Assembly: GCF_013087515.1 (NCBI RefSeq)
Contig: NZ_JABFCN010000029.1
Coordinates: 38,416 to 102,415, forward strand
Reading direction: 5' to 3'
Length of the DNA: 64,000 nt
DNA from: Rhizobium sophorae
Lineage (GTDB): Bacteria > Pseudomonadota > Alphaproteobacteria > Rhizobiales > Rhizobiaceae
A program made the translations under genes and the position numbers. The notes beneath the pieces were generated by a model, which had not been told where the DNA came from, did not search any database, and saw nothing but the letters and a program-made list of their open reading frames with translations. Positions 27,842 to 36,685 of this stretch are shown here, piece after piece. How positions within the stretch are numbered: position 1 is the stretch's first letter; every line of letters begins with the position of its first letter.

Positions 27842-29392
27842 TTATTCGTTGATCAGGCGCTTCAGAAGCTCGACTTCATGCGAAAGCTTGGTGTCTCCCG
27901 AAATCAGCTCCTCGATCTTGCGCACCGCATGCAGCACGGTCGTGTGATCGCGCCCGCCGAAACGGCGGCCGATCTCCGGGAAGGAGCGCGGCGTCAGCGT
28001 CTTCGACAGATACATGGCGATCTGGCGCGGCTTGACGATGACGCGGGTGCGCCGGTTCGACACCAGTTCCTGGCGCGAGACGTTGTAATGCCTTGCGACG
28101 ATGCGCTGGATATCCTCGATGCGCACACGACGAGGCTCGCCGGAGCCGACCAGATGGGCGAGCAACTCGTCGACGCGCTCGATAGACAGGTTCGGCTCGA
28201 AGGAGCGACGGAAGACCAGCTGGTTGAAGGCGCCTTCGAGTTCGCGGCCGCTGGCCGTGACGTTGCGGGCGACATGCTGGAGCAGTTCGGCCGGAATTTC
28301 GAGCGACGGATCTTCGAGCCGGGCGACAGCCAGGCGACGCTTGAGGATTTCGAGACGCATCTCGTAATCCGGCGCGTCGAGTTCGATCGCCACACCGCCC
28401 TGCAGGCGCGAGCGGACGCGGGGGTCGAGCGACTCCAGCTCCCAGGGCGCACGGTCGGCAGCAACAACGACCTGCTTGGCGCTGTCGAGCAGCATGTTCA
28501 GGAGATGGCAGAATTCATGCTGGATCATCTTGCCCTGCAGGAACTGCATGTCGTCGATGATCAAGAGATCGATGTTCCGCAGCGAATCCTTCAGCGTCAG
28601 CGCATCATTGTCGCGGATCGCGGTGGCAAAGCGCCACATGAAATATTCGGCCGTCAGATAGACGACGCGCAGAGCCCGCGGGTTCTGCACCGCGGCATTG
28701 GCGACCGCCTGCAGCAGGTGGGTCTTGCCGAGGCCGACGGTCGAATGGATGAAGAGCGGGTTGAAGCGCACAGCGCCCTGACCGGCTTCCGCGATCGTCT
28801 TTGCAGCCGCAAGTGCTACCCGGTTGGAGCTGCCTTCGACGAAGGTGTCGAAGGTAAAGCGGCTATCGAGTGGCGAACCGAAGAGCGGCGAGCCAAAGCT
28901 TGCGGGCCTTGCGGCGGCAACAGCCGAAACCGCCTGCTGGACGGCCTGACCGGCCGGTTGCGCGCTTGTCGGGCGGCGCATCTGCGCGGTGGCGGCTGGT
29001 TCCGGCGCGACCGCCTCATCGAGTGCCTTGGTGCCGTGGCGCGTTGCCGTGCGCACCAGGACTTCAATCTTCAGAATTTCCGGATCTTCGGCCTGGAACA
29101 GACCGGTGATGAGATCGAGATAACGATTGTTGATCCACGACTTCAGGAAGGTCGTGGGGACCGAAAGGCGAACGACGCTCTTCGATACCGAATGCAGCTT
29201 CAGCCTGGCAAACCAGCTGGCATAGACGTCAGGACCGACCTGGGCCTTCAAGCGCGCGCTGACGCGCTCAAACAAAATGCTCTGCTTCATTTCCGCCTTT
29301 GCTTCGCCCACTTCGAGGCGAATGGATCCGAACGTCTGCGGTGCCGCATCCCCATTCTCGAGCCCGCCCGTCGTCATCGTATTCATCTGCAT
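27842..29392 (-). CDS. dnaA: DnaA, chromosomal replication initiator
   Basis: AAA+ initiator that binds DnaA boxes at oriC. The 516 residues comprise domain I (about 38-115), a low-complexity linker (120-175) with a tandem FGSPL-FGSPL, Walker A STVGLGKT (217-224), Walker B LLIIDDMQFL and the domain IV DNA-binding signature GGRDHTTVLHA. I chose the ATG at 29392, which has AAAGGCGG directly upstream; an in-frame ATG 54 bases earlier adds non-conserved residues. The promoter lies in the long upstream region described separately. Confidence 0.97.
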   Translation of the reverse strand: MQMNTMTTGGLENGDAAPQTFGSIRLEVGEAKAEMKQSILFERVSARLKAQVGPDVYASWFARLKLHSVSKSVVRLSVPTTFLKSWINNRYLDLITGLFQAEDPEILKIEVLVRTATRHGTKALDEAVAPEPAATAQMRRPTSAQPAGQAVQQAVSAVAAARPASFGSPLFGSPLDSRFTFDTFVEGSSNRVALAAAKTIAEAGQGAVRFNPLFIHSTVGLGKTHLLQAVANAAVQNPRALRVVYLTAEYFMWRFATAIRDNDALTLKDSLRNIDLLIIDDMQFLQGKMIQHEFCHLLNMLLDSAKQVVVAADRAPWELESLDPRVRSRLQGGVAIELDAPDYEMRLEILKRRLAVARLEDPSLEIPAELLQHVARNVTASGRELEGAFNQLVFRRSFEPNLSIERVDELLAHLVGSGEPRRVRIEDIQRIVARHYNVSRQELVSNRRTRVIVKPRQIAMYLSKTLTPRSFPEIGRRFGGRDHTTVLHAVRKIEELISGDTKLSHEVELLKRLINE

Positions 29393-30193
29393 AATGCCGC
29401 CTTTCAATTCCACCGGGCGGCATCCGCTAAACAGCCGCCCGATCATTCCCCGCTTTGGCGGGCTGACGGATCCTCATGAGCCGCTCGCCTGCCGGTTCAC
29501 TCAAAAACACTGGCCCCTCAACGGGACCGACGCAGAACTCCGTTGCAGGGGCCGCATTCATGCAGCAACCTTCATCGGCTTTCCGTGTCAGGCTGGCGGT
29601 CGAACCTCGTTTTCGGCCGACCAGCCCGAACGCAATATTACTTTACCTTCTCCGGCGGCCTCGCCTTAAACGTGTAGCCACTGAAGGCACAAAACATCCC
29701 CGCTCCGTAACAGCCACGTTACGGCTCAAATCCGTCGAGTGCTTGAAAAGACGGAAGCGCAGGGCTCCGTAACAAAAGGCACAAACTCATCGCCCTGCCG
29801 ACGTGGCAGTTAAAACCGAGCCTCTGCAGGTGATGTCCGCGCCCTCTGTTGGAAGCCATTTAGGCAGGATCAAACGGCAATATCAACGATGAATTTTACG
29901 CAAAATTAACAAGCGGCCATTGACTCCGCCTGCCCTTTTCGGGCGTCACACCAGCGTCAAAAAAGAATCGCAGTTGAATCAAAGAGATTCCCCCGTTCGG
30001 GCTATTTTGACACGCATTGAAAGAAAAAAAATAAAATCCTCTTGACTCCCCTGTGGTCCGGGAAGCTTGGGGCAGAGTCGCGCAGTGCAAAAGCATCCTT
30101 GCGCAAGCCTTTGTTCTTAAACGCTTTTTCCTGTCATGGCGTTGACACGAAACAGTCGTGAGATTAACCATGCAGGGGCTGATCGGTTGAATC
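29393..30193 (-). promoter_or_regulatory. Long dnaA upstream region with GANTC cluster and repeated GTTACGG motifs
   Basis: About 800 bases without a credible gene. Seven GANTC (CcrM methylation) sites fall between 29922 and 30193 (29922, 29965, 29976, 29986, 30044, 30075, 30189), and I see none in 29470-29921. Nearer to dnaA, three 10-bp copies of gctccgtaac or its inverse occur at 29702, 29718 (inverted) and 29764, flanked by two aaggcacaaa copies. A TTAACCAT element resembling a CtrA half-site lies at 30164-30171. No DnaA box close to TTATCCACA was found, so this does not look like oriC. Confidence 0.6.
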
Positions 30194-30220
30194 GAAAAAG
30201 CCCGGTAAAATTACCGGGCT
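30194..30220 (-). terminator. Rho-independent terminator of rpsT
   Basis: agcccggtaa-aa-ttaccgggct is a perfect 10-bp stem. Read on the minus strand it is followed by tttttcg, and it lies 30 bp after the rpsT stop. Confidence 0.9.
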
Positions 30221-30250
30221 AATCATAAAGAAGAAGTCCTTAACGGAAGA

Positions 30251-30529
30251 TTACGCGGTCGTGGTGACCGAAAGAGCCTTCACACGAGCGGCCAGGCGCG
30301 AGACCTTGCGCGATGCCGTGTTGGCATGCAGCACGCCCTTGCTGGCGGCGCGGGCAAGCTCGGGCTGAGCCGCCAGGAAAGCTTCCTTCGCCTTGGCGGC
30401 GTCACCGGATGCGATGGCCTCTTCGACCTGGCGAACGAAAGTACGAACGCGCGAGCGACGAGCCTTATTGACGTCGGTACGGCGGGCGATCTTGCGGGTC
30501 GCTTTTTTCGCCGAAGTTGTATTGGCCAT
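30251..30529 (-). CDS. rpsT: 30S ribosomal protein S20
   Basis: Small basic ribosomal protein that binds 16S rRNA. The 92 residues begin MANTTSAKKATRKIARRT, the typical S20 start, and are rich in Lys, Arg and Ala. GAGAGAGG lies just upstream of the ATG. The dnaA-rpsT proximity is characteristic of alphaproteobacteria. Confidence 0.97.
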   Translation of the reverse strand: MANTTSAKKATRKIARRTDVNKARRSRVRTFVRQVEEAIASGDAAKAKEAFLAAQPELARAASKGVLHANTASRKVSRLAARVKALSVTTTA

Positions 30530-30721
30530 GGATGCCTCTCTCAAGAATTCGAACAAACTCCGCCATTACCGCGGGCCCTGCGGCCACAAAATCCAGCAAT
30601 GCGGGAGCAATCGCGGAAAACCAAACCGGCTTTCCGAACCGTGGGCGGGCATATAACTCTAAAGCCGGCCCACGTCAACGCGGATTTTCAAGCTTTACTA
30701 CCGGCAAGCACCTAAAAGCAT

Positions 30722-31495
30722 TCAACGGTGCGTAAAAGCAGGTTTGCGCTTCTCGACGAAGGCCGCCATGCCTTCTTTCTGGTCGTCCGTGGCAAAGAGA
30801 CTGTGAAACAGGCGGCGCTCGAAACGCAATCCCTCCTCCAGCGTCGTCTCGAATGCGCGGTTGACCGCCTCCTTGGCCATCATCACCGAGGGGCGCGAAA
30901 GCGAAGCGATCTTTTCGGCCGCGGCAAAAGCCTCGTCGAGCAGGCGATCGGGCGCCACCACACGCGAAACGAGTCCCGAACGTTCCGCCTCGGCCGCATC
31001 CATCATGCGGCCGGTCAGGATGAGATCCATTGCCTTCGCCTTGCCGACGGCGTGCGTCAGCCGCTGCGAGCCGCCCATGCCGGGAATGACGCCGAGGGTG
31101 ATTTCCGGCTGGCCGAACTTCGCCGTCTCCGAGGCGATGATGAAATCGCACATCATGGCGAGTTCGCAGCCGCCGCCGAGCGCAAAGCCGCTGACGGCTG
31201 CGATCACCGGCTTGCGCGCCTTGGCGATCTCATCCCAGCCGCTGATGAAATCACTCTTATAGATATCGGCGAACTCAAGCGGCTTCATCTCCTTGATATC
31301 GGCGCCGGCGGCAAAGGCGCGCTCGGAACCGGTCAGCACGATCGCCCCGACCGTCTCGTCGGCGTGGAAGGCGGCATAGGCCTCTCTCAGCTCCTTCAGG
31401 ACGGTGGAGTTCAGCGCGTTCAGCGCCTGCGGGCGGTTCAGCGTGACGAGGCCGACATTGCCTCGGGTTTCGACAATCAGGGTCTCATAGGCCAT
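30722..31495 (-). CDS. Enoyl-CoA hydratase/isomerase family protein
   Basis: Crotonase-fold enzyme, probably hydrating 2-enoyl-CoA in beta-oxidation. The 257 residues include AFAAGADIKEM (oxyanion-hole Ala/Gly), SGFALGGGCELAMMCDFIIA with the first catalytic Glu, and FGQPEITLGVIPGMGG with the second. The ATG at 31495 has GGGAGA close upstream. It follows mutM on the same strand by 38 bp. Exact chain-length preference is unknown. Confidence 0.9.
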   Translation of the reverse strand: MAYETLIVETRGNVGLVTLNRPQALNALNSTVLKELREAYAAFHADETVGAIVLTGSERAFAAGADIKEMKPLEFADIYKSDFISGWDEIAKARKPVIAAVSGFALGGGCELAMMCDFIIASETAKFGQPEITLGVIPGMGGSQRLTHAVGKAKAMDLILTGRMMDAAEAERSGLVSRVVAPDRLLDEAFAAAEKIASLSRPSVMMAKEAVNRAFETTLEEGLRFERRLFHSLFATDDQKEGMAAFVEKRKPAFTHR

Positions 31496-31533
31496 GCTGT
31501 TCTCCCGGTTTCTCACTCTTGCTTCTGGCAGGC

Positions 31534-32424
31534 TTACTTCTGGCAGGTGGCGCAATAGAAGGTGGAGCGACCCGCCTGGACGATGCGGCCGACCGTACCG
31601 CCGCAGCCGGGCGTGCGGCAAGCCTGACTTTCGCAATCATAGACGGAGAAGGAATGCTGGAAATAGCCGAGCGATCCGTCGGTCTGGATATGGTCGCGCA
31701 GCGACGATCCGCCGGCGGCGATCGCATCGGCGATGACGTCGCGGATCGAGGCGACGAGCAGCTCGAGTTGCGCCTTCGGCCGGCCAGTCGCCGTCACCAG
31801 CGTGCCGGCGGCGCGGATCGGCGAAAGATGCGAGCGCCAAAGCGCTTCGCAGACATATATATTGCCGAGGCCGGCAATATTCTTCTGGTCAAGCAGCGCG
31901 CTCTTCAGCGGCTGCGCCTTGTCCCGAAAGCGTTCGGCCAGATAGGCGGCGCTGAGCTCGTTTCCCGTCGGCTCCGGGCCGAGATCGCGGAAAAAGGGAT
32001 GGGCGGCGAGATCGGCGCGTCCCACCATATCCATGAAGCCGAAACGGCGCGGATCGTTATAGACGACGCGGCGGGGGCCGCTGGCCGCTTGCAGATGGAA
32101 GACGACGTGATCGTGCTTCTCGTCCTTCGAGCGGGCATGGTGGAATTCGCCCGGCATGCCGGAGGCAGCCCCCTCCTCAATGCGAAAAGAACCGGACATG
32201 CCGAGATGCGAAATCAGCGTGTTGCCGTCGTCGAGATCGACCAGCAGATATTTGGCGCGGCGGCCAAGGCTGACGATGGTGCGGCCGGAAACCCTGTCCG
32301 CGAAAGCATCGGGAAAGGGGAAGCGCAGATCGCCGCGGCGCAGCTCCAGCCTGGTGACGCGCGTGCCCTCCATCGCCGGCGTCAGGCCGCGTTTCACCGT
32401 TTCGACTTCTGGCAATTCCGGCAT
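31534..32424 (-). CDS. mutM: Formamidopyrimidine-DNA glycosylase (Fpg/MutM)
   Basis: Excises 8-oxoguanine and formamidopyrimidines with AP-lyase activity. The 296 residues start MPELPEVETV, so Pro2 and Glu3 are the catalytic pair once Met is removed. LLDQKNIAGLGNIYVCEALW is conserved, and the C-terminal zinc finger has CRTPGC and FYCATC pairs. The ATG at 32424 gives the obligatory Pro2; a longer in-frame start would bury it. Confidence 0.96.
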   Translation of the reverse strand: MPELPEVETVKRGLTPAMEGTRVTRLELRRGDLRFPFPDAFADRVSGRTIVSLGRRAKYLLVDLDDGNTLISHLGMSGSFRIEEGAASGMPGEFHHARSKDEKHDHVVFHLQAASGPRRVVYNDPRRFGFMDMVGRADLAAHPFFRDLGPEPTGNELSAAYLAERFRDKAQPLKSALLDQKNIAGLGNIYVCEALWRSHLSPIRAAGTLVTATGRPKAQLELLVASIRDVIADAIAAGGSSLRDHIQTDGSLGYFQHSFSVYDCESQACRTPGCGGTVGRIVQAGRSTFYCATCQK

Positions 32425-32573
32425 CTTAACCCATCTATCTCTAACGTGTTTCAACCGGCGACGATGTGCGCTATAGCGCCAGTGTGCCGCGGAAAACGCG
32501 GCCCATAGATAACGTCGCGCGCGGTCTTTCGCTATGGCCGTCGCGCCCGAATCTTCAGGAACGGAGCAGTCTG

Positions 32574-33350
32574 ATGTCAGAAAGCCGCACTTCCGCCGAT
32601 GGCGGTATGGAGACCTCCTACGGCTTCCGCGAGGTGCCTGACGGCCAGAAGCAGGGCCTGGTCAACCAGGTGTTCCACAAGGTCGCCAAGCGCTACGACA
32701 TCATGAACGACGTCATGTCGATGGGCATGCACCGCGTCTGGAAGGATGCGATGATCTCGGCGCTGAACCCGCGCAAGGAGGCTGGCTACAAGGTGCTCGA
32801 CGTTGCCGGCGGCACTGGTGATATCGCCTTCCGCATCGTCGAGGCGTCGGGCAGACAGGCGCATGCCACGGTGCTCGACATCAACGGTTCGATGCTCGGC
32901 GTCGGCGCCGAGCGGGCGGAAAAGAAGAAGCTTTCCGCCAATCTCACCTTCGTCGAGGCGAATGCCGAGGAACTGCCTTTCGAGGCAGGCAGCTTCGACG
33001 CCTATACGATCGCCTTCGGCATCCGCAACGTGCCTAGGATCGATGCGGCGCTGTCTGAGGCCTATCGCGTCTTGAAGCGCGGCGGGCGGCTGCTGGTGCT
33101 GGAATTTTCCGAAGTCGATATGCCGCTTCTCGACAAGGTCTACGACGCCTGGTCGTTCAATGCCATTCCGCAATTCGGCAAGGCGATCACCGGCGATGCC
33201 GAACCCTACCAATATCTGGTGGAATCGATCCGCAAGTTCCCGAACCAGGAGAATTTCGCGGCAATGATCCGCCAGGCCGGTTTTTCGCGTGTCACTTTCA
33301 CCAATTATACCGGCGGCATCGCCGCACTCCATTCCGGCTGGAAGCTCTGA
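32574..33350 (+). CDS. ubiE: UbiE, ubiquinone/menaquinone C-methyltransferase
   Basis: SAM-dependent C-methylation in ubiquinone synthesis. The 258 residues hold VFHKVAKRYDIMNDVMSMGM, the SAM loop LDVAGGTGDIAFR and YTIAFGIRNVPRID. The ATG at 32574 is preceded by CGGAG. Divergent from mutM; ubiB follows after 62 bp containing a palindromic repeat. Confidence 0.96.
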   Translation: MSESRTSADGGMETSYGFREVPDGQKQGLVNQVFHKVAKRYDIMNDVMSMGMHRVWKDAMISALNPRKEAGYKVLDVAGGTGDIAFRIVEASGRQAHATVLDINGSMLGVGAERAEKKKLSANLTFVEANAEELPFEAGSFDAYTIAFGIRNVPRIDAALSEAYRVLKRGGRLLVLEFSEVDMPLLDKVYDAWSFNAIPQFGKAITGDAEPYQYLVESIRKFPNQENFAAMIRQAGFSRVTFTNYTGGIAALHSGWKL

Positions 33351-33351
33351 C

Positions 33352-33395
33352 GCATGACGCCGAAAAGTGTAGAGCGGTTTTCGAATAGCGTCGCG
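33352..33395. repeat. Degenerate copy of the GCATGA...CCGAAAA palindromic repeat
   Basis: gcatgacgccgaaaa and ttttcgaatagcgtcgcgc flank agtgtagagcggt-like core bases. The core ccgaaaagtgtagagcggt resembles that of the repeat at 6958-7006, although the outer arms have diverged. It fills the ubiE/ubiB gap. Confidence 0.65.
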
Positions 33396-33412
33396 CGAGA
33401 ATCAAACAGAAC

Positions 33413-34987
33413 ATGAGTACTTTCGGCGCATATTTCCGCCTTTGGCGCGTCGGCTGGGTGCTCGTGCGTGAGGGTGTCGTGTCAGCCCTTCCTTCCGAAG
33501 GGCTGCCACCTCCGGTGGCGCTCGCCAAATCCTTCGTCACGATTTTCGAGCGAAGCAAGGCGCGGCATCAGAAGCGCAGCGACCGGTTGGCCCAGGCGGT
33601 CGAGCGGCTCGGCCCTTCCTATGTGAAGATCGGGCAGTTCCTGGCGACGCGGCCGGATGTCGTCGGCGTCGAATTCGCCAACGACCTGTCGCAGCTTCAG
33701 GACCGCATGGCCTTCTTTCCCTCGGCCGCCGCCAAAGCCAGTATCGAAGGCTCGCTCGGGCGGCCGATCGGCGAGCTCTATGCAAGCTTCGGCGATCCGA
33801 TCGCCGCCGCCTCGATCGCGCAGGTGCATCCGGCCGAGGTCGAGACGGCAGAGGGCCGGAAGAAGGTCGCCGTCAAGATCGTGCGACCCGGCGTGCGCCA
33901 GCGCTTTGCCCATGACATCGAGGCGATGTATCTCGTTGCCCATATGCAGGAGCGTTTCCTGCCGTCCAGCCGGCGGCTGCGGCCGGTCGAGGTGACGAAG
34001 ACGCTGGAGCAGACGACCAAGGTGGAGATGGATCTTCGCCTGGAGGCGGCAGCCCTTTCCGAGATCGCCGAAAATACCGAAAAGGACCCGGGTTTCCGCG
34101 TGCCGAAGGTCGACTGGGAACGCACCGGGCGCGACGTCATCACCATGGAGTGGATCGACGGCACGAGGATGTCCGATGTCGACGGCCTGCGCGCGGCGGG
34201 CCACGATCTCAACCTGCTTGCCGATACGCTGATCCAGTCGTTCCTGCGCCACACTCTGCGCGACGGCTTCTTCCATGCCGACATGCATCCGGGCAATCTC
34301 TTCGTCGATGCGGGCGGCATGATCGTCGCCGTCGACATGGGCATCGTCGGGCGGCTGGGCAAGAAGGAGCGGCGGTTCCTCGCCGAAATCCTCTATGGCT
34401 TCATCACCCGCGACTATATCCGCGTCGCCGAGGTGCATTTCGAGGCCGGCTATGTGCCCGGCCACCACAATGTCGAGAGCTTCGCCCAGGCGATCCGGGC
34501 GATCGGCGAGCCGATCCATGGACAGCCGGCCGAGACGATCTCGATGGGCAAGCTGCTGACGCTGCTGTTCGAAGTGACCGAACTTTTCGACATGGCGACG
34601 CGGCCGGAGCTGGTGATGCTGCAGAAGACCATGGTCGTGGTCGAGGGCGTATCGCGCATGCTCAATCCGCGCTTCAACATGTGGAAAGCCTCCGAGCCTG
34701 TCGTCGGTGACTGGATCCGCACCAATCTCGGGCCGAAACGGATCGCCACCGATCTCAAGGATGGGCTGAAGGCGGCGGTCAAGCTCGCCGAAGCCGTGCC
34801 CGAAATCGCAGCGAAGACCGAAAAATTCCACCATCAGCTCCTGCGTATGAGCGAACACGGGCTGCGCTTCGACGCTGAGACGGCGGATGCGATCGGCAAG
34901 GCCGAAGCACGGCACAACCGCTCGGCCAAGGTTGCTTTGTGGGTCATCGCATTGACGCTTCTCTATATTGCCTGGATGCTGAGCTGA
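33413..34987 (+). CDS. ubiB: UbiB, ABC1-family kinase-like protein for ubiquinone synthesis
   Basis: Atypical kinase/ATPase needed for ubiquinone biosynthesis. The 524 residues carry SYVKIGQFLATRPD (the KxGQ motif), DPIAAASIAQVHPAEV (Ala-rich loop replacing the kinase glycine loop), HADMHPGNLF and DMGIVGRL (catalytic and metal loops). The last 20 residues are a membrane anchor (VALWVIALTLLYIAWML). In many alphaproteobacteria coaBC follows directly; here an 11.9-kb accessory block intervenes. Confidence 0.95.
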   Translation: MSTFGAYFRLWRVGWVLVREGVVSALPSEGLPPPVALAKSFVTIFERSKARHQKRSDRLAQAVERLGPSYVKIGQFLATRPDVVGVEFANDLSQLQDRMAFFPSAAAKASIEGSLGRPIGELYASFGDPIAAASIAQVHPAEVETAEGRKKVAVKIVRPGVRQRFAHDIEAMYLVAHMQERFLPSSRRLRPVEVTKTLEQTTKVEMDLRLEAAALSEIAENTEKDPGFRVPKVDWERTGRDVITMEWIDGTRMSDVDGLRAAGHDLNLLADTLIQSFLRHTLRDGFFHADMHPGNLFVDAGGMIVAVDMGIVGRLGKKERRFLAEILYGFITRDYIRVAEVHFEAGYVPGHHNVESFAQAIRAIGEPIHGQPAETISMGKLLTLLFEVTELFDMATRPELVMLQKTMVVVEGVSRMLNPRFNMWKASEPVVGDWIRTNLGPKRIATDLKDGLKAAVKLAEAVPEIAAKTEKFHHQLLRMSEHGLRFDAETADAIGKAEARHNRSAKVALWVIALTLLYIAWMLS

Positions 34988-35015
34988 CCGCCTGCCAAAA
35001 ACATGCTGTGTTCGG

Positions 35016-35035
35016 CATTTGGGATATCCCATATG
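35016..35035. promoter_or_regulatory. Near-perfect 20-bp palindrome upstream of the catabolic operon, candidate operator
   Basis: CATtTGGGATATCCCAtATG has nine of ten symmetric pairs, with TGGGATATCCCA at its core (35020-35031). It lies about 40-60 bp before the first gene of the operon, where a repressor or activator would bind. No regulator gene is adjacent on this strand. Confidence 0.55.
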
Positions 35036-35076
35036 ACGGAGGGCTCGCTTAGTCTCACTTTTAAGGAGATAGGCAC

Positions 35077-36663
35077 ATGAAGCACGAACACCTTGGCATC
35101 GAACTTTCCGGACGACCGCTCGGTTTTGCCGAGATGGTAACGATTGGTGCGGGCAAGGCTGCGATTTCGGCTTCGGCGACAGGCATGGCCCGCATCGCGA
35201 TCGCCCGCGAGATCGTCGAGGATGCTATTGCCTCCGGCATGCCCGTCTACGGCTCGACGACAGGTGTCGGCGCCATGAAGGATGTGGAGTGGTCGGCCGA
35301 CGAACTCGACACCTTCAATCTCGGCCTGGTGCGCGCCCATCATTTCGGCACCGGCACACCGTTTTCCTGCAATATCGTGCGTAATGCCATGGCGATCCGC
35401 ATCAACACGGCTCTGACCGGCCAGGTCGGCTGCACGCCGGAGCTAATCGAGGCCTATATCAGAATGCTCGAGGCCGATCTCATCCCGGTCGTGCGCCGCA
35501 CCGGCTCGATCGGCTGTGCGGATATCGGGTTGATGGGACAGATCGGTGCGGTGCTGACCGGCGTCGGCGAAGCGATCTATCGCGGCAACCGGATGCAGGC
35601 GGCCGAGGCTTTCCAGGCGGCCGGGCTGGAACCGATGCGGATGGCGCCGCGCGACAGCCTCGCTTCGCTCAGCATCAATGCGGTAAGCTTTGCCTCGGCA
35701 GCGGAAACGACGCGCAACGCCGCGGCCTCGATCCGCGTCCTGCTGGCGACGGCGATGATGGCGGCCGGCGCGCTTGGCGCCTCCCGCGACCCCTGGAAGG
35801 CGGTCCGGCATGTCGGAACGGCGCGCGAAGCGCTGATCGGCGCCTGGCTCTGCAATGCCTCCGACGAATGGAACTGGCCCGTGGCAACGCATGTGCAGGA
35901 CCCGCTCAGCCTGCGCATGATCGCGCAGGTGTTCGGCGCGGTGATCGAGAACCTCTTATCGACTGGCCACAAGATCCTTGCCGCCACCGGGCGCTCGGAC
36001 GACAATCCTGTCGTGGTCGAAGGCCGGGTGATGACGTCGGGAGGGTCGCTGCCGCTCGATGTGACGATCCTGCTCGAATCGGCAGCACTCTGCATGGCGC
36101 ATGCGGCGCGCAACGCCTTCAACCGCTGCGTCATTCTCGGCAACGGCCAGCGGCGCGACCTGCCGGTCAATCTCGTGCCGCCGGGGCGGATTGCCACCGG
36201 TTTCGGGCCGATCATCAAACTTGCCGGCGAGATCTTCTCGCGCGTGCTGTCGATGTCCAATCCCGTGTCGGCCCAGTCGCTGGTGGTTGCGGCCGGACTG
36301 GAGGACGAGGCTGCCTTCCTGCCGCTCGTCATCGAGCGCTTCGACCGACAGATGCGGGCGCTGAAGCGCCTCGCGGCCCTTGAGGCGCTGCTATCGGCCC
36401 AGGCGATCGACATTCTCGGCGATGAACCGAAGGGTGTTGCCGCCATGCTCTACGAGGTGGTGCGCAAACATGCGGATTTCTATACGGTCGACCGACCGCT
36501 TTCGGCGGAAGTGGAGGCGATCGAGGAGGAACTTGGTTCGGACGACTTCGTTACGAAGCTGACCGAGCAGGTTCCGATCGCCTCCTTCGACGATTTCTTC
36601 GCCCTCGGCTCGCTGGAGCGCATCGAGGAGCGGCTGTCAGGCCAGGAACCGGCAACAGTCTGA
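35077..36663 (+). CDS. Aromatic amino acid lyase-like protein lacking the MIO triad; candidate ergothionase
   Basis: A 528-residue member of the histidine/phenylalanine ammonia-lyase superfamily. It has YGSTTGVG at 58-65 (HAL: YGVNTGFG), VQDPLSLRMIAQVFGA (HAL: QDxYSLRCxPQVxG) and the helical C-terminal half. At 143-149 it reads GSIGCAD where MIO enzymes have GS(V/I)GASG, so the Ala-Ser-Gly that cyclises to the MIO prosthetic group is Cys-Ala-Asp. Ergothionase, which removes trimethylamine from ergothioneine, is a lyase of this superfamily that as I recall works without MIO, and the neighbours fit that pathway. AAGGAG precedes the ATG. First gene of a six-gene operon. Confidence 0.75.
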   Translation: MKHEHLGIELSGRPLGFAEMVTIGAGKAAISASATGMARIAIAREIVEDAIASGMPVYGSTTGVGAMKDVEWSADELDTFNLGLVRAHHFGTGTPFSCNIVRNAMAIRINTALTGQVGCTPELIEAYIRMLEADLIPVVRRTGSIGCADIGLMGQIGAVLTGVGEAIYRGNRMQAAEAFQAAGLEPMRMAPRDSLASLSINAVSFASAAETTRNAAASIRVLLATAMMAAGALGASRDPWKAVRHVGTAREALIGAWLCNASDEWNWPVATHVQDPLSLRMIAQVFGAVIENLLSTGHKILAATGRSDDNPVVVEGRVMTSGGSLPLDVTILLESAALCMAHAARNAFNRCVILGNGQRRDLPVNLVPPGRIATGFGPIIKLAGEIFSRVLSMSNPVSAQSLVVAAGLEDEAAFLPLVIERFDRQMRALKRLAALEALLSAQAIDILGDEPKGVAAMLYEVVRKHADFYTVDRPLSAEVEAIEEELGSDDFVTKLTEQVPIASFDDFFALGSLERIEERLSGQEPATV

Positions 36664-36685
36664 TCTGGTTTAGGGAGGAAGCGGC

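Noticed and set aside
28862..28905. Tandem FGSPL repeat in the DnaA linker
   Set aside because: Two copies in a disordered, fast-evolving linker; too small to carry meaning.
27878..29479. 533-codon open frame opposite dnaA
   Set aside because: It mirrors dnaA codon by codon, has no recognisable domain, and is rich in Arg, Gly and Asp as expected from the reverse strand of GC-rich coding DNA.
29447..30193. Possible chromosomal origin beside dnaA
   Set aside because: No DnaA box close to TTATCCACA and no AT-rich unwinding stretch beside one was found. In rhizobia the origin usually lies near hemE rather than dnaA.
33482..35032. 516-codon open frame opposite ubiB
   Set aside because: No domain or ribosome binding site; the ubiB frame has all family motifs.
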